NCBI GenBank assembly: GCA_965200685.1
Contig: OZ241379.1
Location: forward strand, 3,906,001 to 3,970,000
Length of the DNA: 64,000 nucleotides
From: Bin5 sp965200685
Lineage (GTDB): Bacteria; Chloroflexota; Anaerolineae; Caldilineales; Caldilineaceae
Direction of reading: 5' to 3'
Shown here in pieces: positions 18,805-25,950 of the stretch. The position numbers and the translations under genes were made by a program. Position 1 is the stretch's first letter. Every line of letters begins with the position of its first letter. Under the pieces are notes generated by a model, which had not been told where the DNA came from, made no database searches, and worked only from the letters and a program-made list of their open reading frames with translations.

Positions 18805-20778
18805 ATGAAGAAACTGAACTTCACGCTTGTATTCCTAGTGGTGATGAGTCTGTTGATCGCCGCCTGTGGCCCTGGTGGCGCACCTGCCGCTGACAGTAGT
18901 GCTAGTGCAGGCGGCGATGCAGAGCCTGCTGCTGCCCCGGCCGCGGCTGTGGATTCACAGCTCCCGGTCGATGTACCCCGCCAAGAAGTATTCGTGGCGG
19001 ACCAGATTTTCCGCTATAGTGTGGTGGACAATTTCAATTTCTGGATCAATGGGCCCCACACGCCCCATCGTCATGCCCTGTTCATGGAGACGCTCTGGAT
19101 CCGAGATCAAGAGACCGGCGAGCGCATCAATGACGTGGCTTCTTCTTCACCCATGTACAATGATGATTTCACCACATTGGATGTGGATCTGCGGGATAAC
19201 ATCTATTGGAGTGACGGCGTTCAGTTCACAGCCGATGATCTCGTGTACACGGTTGAGACCCTAAAATCTAACCCAGATCTCAACGCTTCTGGCTGGTCAA
19301 CCCAATTGAATCAATTCTTAGATTCCGTTGAAAAGACCGGTGACTTCAGCGTCCGCTTCAACTTGAACGGACCCAATCCTCGCTTCCATGGCCTGTTCGA
19401 GAGCCGTTGGAACGGTATCTATATGATGCCGAAGCATGTCTTTGAAAAGGTCGAGGATCCGGCCACATTTGCCTTCAACCCACCGGTCACCCTAGGCGTC
19501 TACACGGTGACAGAGACCGACCCCAACGGCTTCTGGGAGTTGCTCACGCGCCGCGATGACTGGGAACGCACCCCGGCCGGCATCATCATCGGCAATCCCG
19601 GCCCCAAATATGTCTTGACGATCTTCTACGGCGATAGTGCCAAGAAGGCCATCGCCATGTCCCGAGGTGAGTTGGATGTCTACTTTGATGTGGACTTTGA
19701 AGCCTTTGAGACGACCCTGGACACCACATCAACGGCCCGTTCTTGGTACACTGAATTCCCCTGGGCCTATCCCAATGAGGTATCCACCCGGCAATTCCTT
19801 TTCAATACAGAGAGCGACCCGATCTACGCTAACAAAGATGTGCGCTGGGCACTTGCCTTGGCCTTGGATATCGTGGATCTGCAGACGTCCTACATCGGCG
19901 GTGTAGCCAAAGTGACGCCCATGCCTATTCCGCCCACGGCCTCCCTCGCGGCCATCTACCTGGACCCCATGGAGGATTGGTTGCAGAATCTGGAGATTGA
20001 AATCGAGCCTGGGGTGATGTATAACCCATATGACCCGACAGTCCCGGATCAGATCGCGGCCTGGGCTGAAGGGGAAGGGTTCAGCGTCCCCGGCACCCCC
20101 AAAGAGGTCTTCGGCACGGGCTGGTGGAAGTACGATCTTGATGTGGCCGAACGTCTGCTCCTAAAGAACGGTTTCAGCCGAGATGGAAGCGGCAATTGGC
20201 TCAAGCCCGATGGTGAACCTTGGAAGATGGACCTGCAATCCCCGCCGGATGAGAACGATGCCTTCCGCATGGCCAATGCGGCCGCAGATATGTGGGGGGA
20301 TTTTGGCATTGATGTGAACCTGCAAGGCCTTGAGCGCAGTGTCTGGTCCCAGAACGGCTACGTAGGGCAGTTTGAGGTCAGCACGCCATGGACGAGCTTC
20401 GCGCTGGCTTCCGGCGATGCTTGGACAAGGTTGCGCGCGCTACACCCGGATTTCTACGTGCCCAATGGTGAAGATTACCGTTCTAAGGGCGGCGGCAGCA
20501 GTGCCCGCATCAACGACCCAAAGCTCGGCGAACTCATTGATACCATGCAGAATTTGGACCCAGACAGTGCGGAGAACTTCGCAGTGACAGAGGAGTTCCT
20601 AAAGTATTGGGTCGAGAATATGTACGATATCACTGTCATCAGCTTCAAAAAATTCGTCACTTGGGACGAGCGCTACTGGACCGGATTCCCGACATCCGAG
20701 AATCCGTCCTATATGCCGCTTTACTGGTTCCAAGGCGGCAAATTCGCCTTCCAGAGTCTGAAACCGGTAGGTGAATAG
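18805..20778 (+). CDS. Family-5 extracellular solute-binding lipoprotein (second peptide-type importer)
   Basis: A 657-residue lipoprotein: signal peptide ending 'LLIAAC' (Cys21), an Ala-rich linker to about residue 50, then an SBP_bac_5 domain with 'DLRDNIYWSDGVQFTADDLV' (about 132-151) and 'DVRWALALALDIVDLQ' (about 348-363). It is more distant from the binding protein at 7916 than a recent duplicate would be, so a different ligand is likely. It is the first gene of its operon, followed by two permeases and two ATPases; in the first importer operon the binding protein is last. Confidence 0.92.
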   Translation: MKKLNFTLVFLVVMSLLIAACGPGGAPAADSSASAGGDAEPAAAPAAAVDSQLPVDVPRQEVFVADQIFRYSVVDNFNFWINGPHTPHRHALFMETLWIRDQETGERINDVASSSPMYNDDFTTLDVDLRDNIYWSDGVQFTADDLVYTVETLKSNPDLNASGWSTQLNQFLDSVEKTGDFSVRFNLNGPNPRFHGLFESRWNGIYMMPKHVFEKVEDPATFAFNPPVTLGVYTVTETDPNGFWELLTRRDDWERTPAGIIIGNPGPKYVLTIFYGDSAKKAIAMSRGELDVYFDVDFEAFETTLDTTSTARSWYTEFPWAYPNEVSTRQFLFNTESDPIYANKDVRWALALALDIVDLQTSYIGGVAKVTPMPIPPTASLAAIYLDPMEDWLQNLEIEIEPGVMYNPYDPTVPDQIAAWAEGEGFSVPGTPKEVFGTGWWKYDLDVAERLLLKNGFSRDGSGNWLKPDGEPWKMDLQSPPDENDAFRMANAAADMWGDFGIDVNLQGLERSVWSQNGYVGQFEVSTPWTSFALASGDAWTRLRALHPDFYVPNGEDYRSKGGGSSARINDPKLGELIDTMQNLDPDSAENFAVTEEFLKYWVENMYDITVISFKKFVTWDERYWTGFPTSENPSYMPLYWFQGGKFAFQSLKPVGE

Positions 20779-20786
20779 TGGACCTG

Positions 20787-20831
20787 CAGTGGTCAGTGAC
20801 CTGTGCAGGAACTGCAGGTCACTGACCACTG
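20787..20831. repeat. Long intercistronic inverted repeat of heptad-repeat type
   Basis: CAGTGGTCAGTGACCTG (20787-20803) and its exact complement (20815-20831) make a perfect 17-bp stem with an 11-nt loop, between the binding-protein stop and the permease start. It could stabilise the upstream mRNA end, letting the binding protein be made in excess over the permeases. Confidence 0.7.
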
Positions 20832-20853
20832 GTGTTGAAAGGACAACGGTGCT

Positions 20854-21852
20854 GTGACCCTATTCCAAGAGTATATCCTGCCCCGTCTGCTGCAATGGGT
20901 GTTGGTCATTGTCATTGGGGTAACCGTCACCTTTCTGATCCCGCGCCTGTCGCCGGTCAATCCGGTCGAACAGGCCATAGGCCGGGCTACGGCTTTCCAG
21001 ACCCTCAGCCCGGAGGCGACCATCGCGATGCGGGAGTCGCTGCTGGATCTGTATGGGTTGGAAGGCTCATTGTGGGAGCAGTACGTCAACTTCTGGAAAC
21101 GTATCCTGCGCGGGGACTTGGGTCCGTCCTTCACCTCTTTTCCCATGATGGTGAATGACATGATCCGCAATGCCATCGGCTGGACAATCGGGCTGTTGAC
21201 CACGACTGTACTGATTGCTTGGCTGCTCGGGCTGGTTCTGGGGGGGCTGGCCGGCTATTTCCAAGAACGCTGGTGGTCCAAACTGCTAGAGAACTCTCTG
21301 ATCACCATCTATCCCGTGCCCTATTACATTGTGGCTTTTATTCTGCTGATGATTCTGGCCTTCTACTTTCCTATCTTCCCACTGGTAGGTGGGGCTCGGG
21401 GTACACCCAATTTTTCCTGGGGGTACATCAGCAGTCTGATCGAACACAGCTTCCTGCCGGCTGTCTCCATCATTCTGGGCGCGACAGCTTTCCGCTTCAT
21501 CATGGCCAAGGCCCTGGCCATGACAGAGGTATCCAGCGATTATGTGCAGTATGCGGAGATGGCCGCCTTGCCCAAGCGCAAAATCCTCCTTTCGTATGTG
21601 ATCCGCAACACCATGTTGCCCCAAGTGACGGATCTGGGCCTTTCATTGGGGAGTATCTTTGAAGGCGCATTGATCACCGAAGTTGTCTTCAGCTATCCAG
21701 GCATCGGCTACGCCCTGTACGTCGCCATCAACTCCGCGGACTACAATATGATTATGGGTGTTACGCTGCTGTCCATTATCGGCATCGCTACTGCCTCCCT
21801 GCTGGTCGATCTGACATATCCGCTCTTCGACCCACGAGTCCGGTATCGGTAA
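20854..21852 (+). CDS. Peptide-type ABC transporter permease (DppB family)
   Basis: A 332-residue membrane protein with TM1 at about residues 12-30 followed by 'LIPRLSPVNPVEQ', the DppB-type motif. The coupling-loop region is 'DYVQYAEMAALPKRKILL' (about 229-246), which lacks the usual Ala-x-x-x-Gly pattern ('ARAKGL'). The paired permease is also divergent here. The start is GTG with AAAGGAC upstream; another GTG lies just before. A 17-bp-stem hairpin precedes the gene and another follows it. Confidence 0.88.
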   Translation: MTLFQEYILPRLLQWVLVIVIGVTVTFLIPRLSPVNPVEQAIGRATAFQTLSPEATIAMRESLLDLYGLEGSLWEQYVNFWKRILRGDLGPSFTSFPMMVNDMIRNAIGWTIGLLTTTVLIAWLLGLVLGGLAGYFQERWWSKLLENSLITIYPVPYYIVAFILLMILAFYFPIFPLVGGARGTPNFSWGYISSLIEHSFLPAVSIILGATAFRFIMAKALAMTEVSSDYVQYAEMAALPKRKILLSYVIRNTMLPQVTDLGLSLGSIFEGALITEVVFSYPGIGYALYVAINSADYNMIMGVTLLSIIGIATASLLVDLTYPLFDPRVRYR

Positions 21853-21855
21853 ACC

Positions 21856-21891
21856 AGTGATTTGTGGCGCACTGTTACACCACGAATCACT
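21856..21891. repeat. Intercistronic hairpin between two permease genes
   Basis: AGTGATTTGTGG (21856-21867) pairs with CCACGAATCACT (21880-21891): a 12-bp stem with one G-U pair and a 12-nt loop. The sequence belongs to the same heptad-like class as 20787-20831. Confidence 0.6.
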
Positions 21892-21912
21892 CTTCACTGG
21901 GGTGTAAGCCAG

Positions 21913-22779
21913 ATGGCTGTCATCAGAGATTTATTTCGCTTTAGTCCCTCCTTTCGCATCGGCGCGACGATTCTGGTACTCGTCCTCGGCCTAGTGGCCC
22001 TGTCCTTTTTCTCGCCCTACGAGCCAGATGACCGCCGCGCGGTGGCCCGCAACGAACCACCCTCCCAGGAATTCATTTTCGGCACCACGTCTACCGGCCA
22101 AGATGTCTTTTGGATCCTGACATTCGCTGTACGCAACTCACTGCTCATTGGCAGTATCGCTGTCGTGATTGGCCGCAGTATCGGTGTACTGCTGGGCATG
22201 ACATCCGGCTACCTAGGGGGCGCGTTCGACCGCATTGCCTCCTCCGTGGTAGATACATTTATCGTCATTCCCCGACTGCCATTGGTGATTCTGGTGGCCT
22301 CGATCTTGCGTGCTGAAGGCGAGTTGACGATCATTGGGCTGGCCGTGCTGCTCGGTCTCCTGGATTGGGCACATCCATCCAAACGCTATCGCTCGCAGAT
22401 TCTCAGCCTACGCGAGCGTGAATTCACCTACACCGGTATCTTTGCCGGGATGAGCACTCTCAAAATCGTCACCCGAGAGCATCTGCCGTTTCTCATCCCC
22501 TTCCTGATGGCGGATGTGGTCAGTGGCTTCATCTTCGCCATCGGCTTTGAGGTAACGCTTTCTGTGCTAGGGCTCGGTGACCTGAACACCCCCACCGTGG
22601 GCACAATGATCTATTGGGGCAACTACTACCAATCCCTACTCACAAATCGCACGTGGGTATTGATCCCGCCCATCGCCACTTCTGTTGTGATTGTGATCGG
22701 CTTCTATCTAGTCTCCATTAGCCTCAGTACGTACCTAGACCCTCGCACACGTCTTGCACGTCTGCAAGTACAGGGATAG
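21913..22779 (+). CDS. Peptide-type ABC transporter permease (DppC family)
   Basis: A 288-residue membrane protein. The start chosen is the ATG at 21913 ('MAVIRDLFRF'), because the upstream in-frame extension from 21862 is made of hairpin/repeat sequence. TM1 is at about residues 18-35, followed by 'FGTTSTGQDVFW' (about 60-71), the DppC hallmark. The coupling loop 'EFTYTGIFAGMSTLKIV' (about 173-189) departs from the EAA consensus. It pairs with the preceding permease. Confidence 0.87.
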   Translation: MAVIRDLFRFSPSFRIGATILVLVLGLVALSFFSPYEPDDRRAVARNEPPSQEFIFGTTSTGQDVFWILTFAVRNSLLIGSIAVVIGRSIGVLLGMTSGYLGGAFDRIASSVVDTFIVIPRLPLVILVASILRAEGELTIIGLAVLLGLLDWAHPSKRYRSQILSLREREFTYTGIFAGMSTLKIVTREHLPFLIPFLMADVVSGFIFAIGFEVTLSVLGLGDLNTPTVGTMIYWGNYYQSLLTNRTWVLIPPIATSVVIVIGFYLVSISLSTYLDPRTRLARLQVQG

Positions 22780-22811
22780 AACAGCCGTACTGGCCACGGG
22801 TGTTACCTACT

Positions 22812-23822
22812 ATGACACGCACAGACTACATCGTTGAAGTCAACAATCTGAAAGCCTACTACATCACCAACGCGTACGGCGTTGAACGCACGGTGAAAGC
22901 CATAGATGACATCTCCTTGAATGTAAAGCGAGGGGAAGTATACGGTATTGCCGGCGAGTCCGGTTGTGGCAAATCAACACTGCTACGGGTGATGCTCGGT
23001 GCTCACAAACCGCCCCTAACAGTGGTAGATGGCACGGTCACATACCAGTTTGATGGCGAGGAAATCCCTATCCTCACCATGAACGACAAGCGGGACTTGC
23101 GCTGGAAGAAGGTCTCCTACATCCCGCAAGGGTCCATGCATGTTCTGAACCCAGTACGTCGCATCCGCGATACATTTCACGATTTCATCTCTGCTCATCA
23201 GATGGTCGGCAGGCCAGAATCAATGGAGATGACCCGCCTCTACCTACAGGAGTTGGGGTTGCCGGAAAAGGTGCTGTCGGCCTATCCACACCAGCTCTCC
23301 GGCGGGATGCGGCAACGGGTAACTATCGCCTTAGCGACAATTCTGTGGCCGAAACTTATCTTTGCCGATGAGCCGACAACAGCTCTGGATGTCGTGGTAC
23401 AGCGGGGTGTGATTCAGCTTCTGCAAGAGATTCAGGAAAAAGAGGGGAGCACAATTGTGCTGATCACCCATGATTTGGGTGTACATGCCAATCTGGCCAA
23501 TCGTATTGCTGTCCTGTACGCGGGCAAGTTGGTGGAAGAAGGGGACAGCCGCACGATTCTGCAGAATCCCCAGCATCCCTATACCCAATATCTGATTCAA
23601 TCATTGCCGGACCTGGACGCGCGCGCGGAGAGGGTCAGCATCCCTGGTCGGCCGCCAGCCCTAGACAATCCGCCCAGGGGCTGTCGATTCCACCCTCGCT
23701 GTCCCCATGTGATGGAGCGGTGCAAGACTATGGATCCGCATATCATTGAACTGAATACAGGGCATCGAGCCGCCTGCCATCTGCTCACGGAAGAGGTACA
23801 CAATGCAGCAACAGCCCAGTAG
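22812..23822 (+). CDS. Peptide-type ABC transporter ATP-binding protein (DppD family)
   Basis: A 336-residue ATPase with Walker A 'GESGCGKST' (48-56), signature 'LSGGMRQR' (about 161-168), Walker B 'LIFADEP' and the C-terminal 'GCRFHPRCPHVMERC' motif. The ATG at 22812 is preferred; an in-frame GTG at 22800 would add four residues. It overlaps the next ATPase gene by 20 bp, evidence for translational coupling of the two subunits. Confidence 0.92.
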   Translation: MTRTDYIVEVNNLKAYYITNAYGVERTVKAIDDISLNVKRGEVYGIAGESGCGKSTLLRVMLGAHKPPLTVVDGTVTYQFDGEEIPILTMNDKRDLRWKKVSYIPQGSMHVLNPVRRIRDTFHDFISAHQMVGRPESMEMTRLYLQELGLPEKVLSAYPHQLSGGMRQRVTIALATILWPKLIFADEPTTALDVVVQRGVIQLLQEIQEKEGSTIVLITHDLGVHANLANRIAVLYAGKLVEEGDSRTILQNPQHPYTQYLIQSLPDLDARAERVSIPGRPPALDNPPRGCRFHPRCPHVMERCKTMDPHIIELNTGHRAACHLLTEEVHNAATAQ

Positions 23823-24783
23823 TGAGCTACTCCACATAGAGGAACTGACGAAAATATTTCACATCCGCCACGGCTTCTCATCTCAGGAGTTCCGCGCGGT
23901 AGACAAGGCCACATTTGTTCTGGAAGCCGGCAAACCGGAGATCTTCGCTATCGCTGGGGAGAGTGGCAGTGGCAAAACGACTCTGGCCCGCATGTTCCTC
24001 GGCATGGAACAGCCCACATCTGGGGTTTTAAGCTATAAAGGGCAGGATGTGGCGACCCTGTCTCGTCGGGAAAAGCGGGCCTGGTTTTACCGGGACGTGC
24101 AGCCGGTCTTCCAAGATCCCTTTTCGGCCTTCAGTCCTTTGAAACAGATCGACCGCTACCTGTACGAGACAGTCCACAACTACCAAATCAGTGACATGGC
24201 AGGGGCTGCCGCTCACATTGATTCTGTGCTACACGAAGTCGGGCTCTCCCTGAGCGAAATCCGAGGCCGTTACCCCAATGAACTGTCCGGCGGCCAGGCC
24301 CAACGCGTAGCCATTGCCCGCGCCCTGCTCACCCATCCCTCCCTGATCATCGCCGACGAACCAGTATCCATGCTGGATGCCTCCCTACGCATGTCCATTG
24401 TCAATATGTTCCGCGATCTCAAGGACAACCAGCAGGTCAGCATTGTCTACATTACCCATGACCTAGCGACCGCCTTCTACTCGGCTGACCGCATTGCTGT
24501 CATGCTACGGGGCTGGGTCGTTGAGATGGGAGCCGTGGAAGATGTACTCGGCGATCCTCTGCATCCCTATACGCAAAACCTCAAGGAATCCGTGCCTCGT
24601 GCTGACCCAGCCAGGCTGTGGGAGCAAAAGACAAGCCTCGTGGAACTGGAAAGCGACGAATATTTACGCACAGGCTGCCGCTTTGCCGGGCGCTGTCCCG
24701 CTGTCATGGAACGCTGTCGCCACGAAGTGCCCCAAGACTACGAACGGCAGGGGCGGATGGTGAAGTGCTTTTTGTATGAGTAA
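23803..24783 (+). CDS. Peptide-type ABC transporter ATP-binding protein (DppF family)
   Basis: A 326-residue ATPase with Walker A 'GESGSGKTT' (52-60), signature 'LSGGQAQR' (about 163-170), Walker B 'LIIADEPVSMLD' and a C-terminal 'GCRFAGRCPAVMERC' motif. It completes the second importer: binding protein, two permeases, two ATPases. GGAAGAGG lies before the ATG, inside the upstream coding end. It converges on the epimerase-like gene, with 54 bp between the stops and no terminator hairpin. Confidence 0.92.
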   Translation: MQQQPSSELLHIEELTKIFHIRHGFSSQEFRAVDKATFVLEAGKPEIFAIAGESGSGKTTLARMFLGMEQPTSGVLSYKGQDVATLSRREKRAWFYRDVQPVFQDPFSAFSPLKQIDRYLYETVHNYQISDMAGAAAHIDSVLHEVGLSLSEIRGRYPNELSGGQAQRVAIARALLTHPSLIIADEPVSMLDASLRMSIVNMFRDLKDNQQVSIVYITHDLATAFYSADRIAVMLRGWVVEMGAVEDVLGDPLHPYTQNLKESVPRADPARLWEQKTSLVELESDEYLRTGCRFAGRCPAVMERCRHEVPQDYERQGRMVKCFLYE

Positions 24784-24837
24784 CACCAATGCCCTGTAGC
24801 CAGTAACCATATGCGGTTTCTCGCCGTTTGGCTCGGT

Positions 24838-25722
24838 TCAGATGAGCGGTAGCAATGTGTTAGCTGTCTCTTCGACCAGCCAACTGTAGAACTCTTCCGA
24901 TAAGACGCCGCTACCGTGATCCTGAATGAACTGAAGCTGTTCTGCGGTCAGTTCCTGCTCGGCCGAGGCGACTGCATTTTTGTACGGATTGGCCGGCGTG
25001 CGGTCCAGCGGGGCAACGAACTCAACGGTCAGCGCGCCATCATAGCCGATCTCCTGTAGCGTACCCACGACCAAGGGCCAGTCCAGTGCGCCCATCCCAC
25101 AGGCCATGCGGTTATTGTCGGCCACGTGGAAATCAACGAGACGTTCCTTCGTGCTCTTGATGGCCTCGATCATGTTGGCCTCTTCAATGTTTAGATGGAA
25201 CGTATCAATGCAGACGCCACAGTTGGGGCCGACTTCCTCGGCCAGGAGCATCGCCTGATCTGCCCGGTTCAGGAAATTCGTCTCAAAACGGTTGAGCGGC
25301 TCCAATGCCATGCGTATCCCTTCCTTTTCCGCGTGGATGTACACCTCCTGCAGCCCCTCAACGGCCCAGGCCCATTCCTGTTCCGGCGTGTCCATGGGTG
25401 TGACTTTGCCCACTTGCGCCGGCACGATGGTCATCTCATAGCCATTTAGTTCCTTTACCATGGTGATACAGTCATTGATATACTGCACTGAGCCGGCCCG
25501 CACGACCTCATCTGCGTGGATCAGATCCCGTCCCTCAAACATCAGTGTGACGGATCCCCAGCATTTGAGGCCATGTTCATCCAGCAGTTGGCGCACGTCC
25601 CGGGTATCAAAGATGTCCGGCTCACCGCTGATTTCAATACTCTTGTAGCCGTAGCGGGCCAGCCGCCGGATAGTAACATCAATCGGCTCGGCTCGCATCC
25701 AATTGTGCATGGAAAGATGCAT
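24838..25722 (-). CDS. Sugar phosphate isomerase/epimerase (xylose-isomerase-like TIM barrel)
   Basis: A 294-residue protein, with the start at the ATG behind TAAGGAG; upstream in-frame codons to 25776 lack such a site. Metal-binding acids and His typical of the D-tagatose 3-epimerase/AP endonuclease-2 fold are visible: Glu in 'ALEPLNRFE', Asp in 'CIDTFHLN', His in 'DFHVADN' and Glu in 'LTVEFVAP'. Members epimerise keto-sugars or open inositol derivatives. It faces the second importer convergently and may act on sugars handled by the Gfo/Idh/MocA enzymes. Substrate unassigned. Confidence 0.85.
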   Translation of the reverse strand: MHLSMHNWMRAEPIDVTIRRLARYGYKSIEISGEPDIFDTRDVRQLLDEHGLKCWGSVTLMFEGRDLIHADEVVRAGSVQYINDCITMVKELNGYEMTIVPAQVGKVTPMDTPEQEWAWAVEGLQEVYIHAEKEGIRMALEPLNRFETNFLNRADQAMLLAEEVGPNCGVCIDTFHLNIEEANMIEAIKSTKERLVDFHVADNNRMACGMGALDWPLVVGTLQEIGYDGALTVEFVAPLDRTPANPYKNAVASAEQELTAEQLQFIQDHGSGVLSEEFYSWLVEETANTLLPLI

Positions 25723-25793
25723 CTGTATTCTCCTTACTCTGCTTCTGTCCTCCGACCAGGCTCCATTCCAATCCAATCGATTTCAAGACCCGC

Positions 25794-25934
25794 CTAGGCC
25801 AGCAGATAGCCACTTAACCCCCCCACGTGTTGCTGCAGATGCCGGATACTGTAGAGCTGTAGTTCCAGTTTGTCGAAGGGCAGCCAGTGGAAGCCGGCCT
25901 GTGCCATCAGGTCAAGCGTCGGTACAATGACAAA
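25794..25934 (-). pseudogene. Remnant of a DinB-family protein (C-terminal end only)
   Basis: Reading the minus strand from about 25934 gives 47 codons to a TAG at 25794-25796, with no start codon context. The translation contains 'YSIRHLQQHVGGL' preceded by 'HWLPFDKLELQL', matching the C-terminal metal-binding helix of DinB-like four-helix proteins as I know them. The rest of the gene is absent: the LRR gene stop lies 16 bp upstream. I take it as the stub left by insertion or deletion next to the LRR cluster. Confidence 0.5.
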
Positions 25935-25950
25935 AGGGCTGGCCTGTCAA

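Noticed and set aside
18611..18808. A 65-codon open frame before the second binding-protein gene
   Set aside because: It covers the promoter (18639-18667) and ribosome-binding site of the next gene, and it has no ribosome-binding site of its own.
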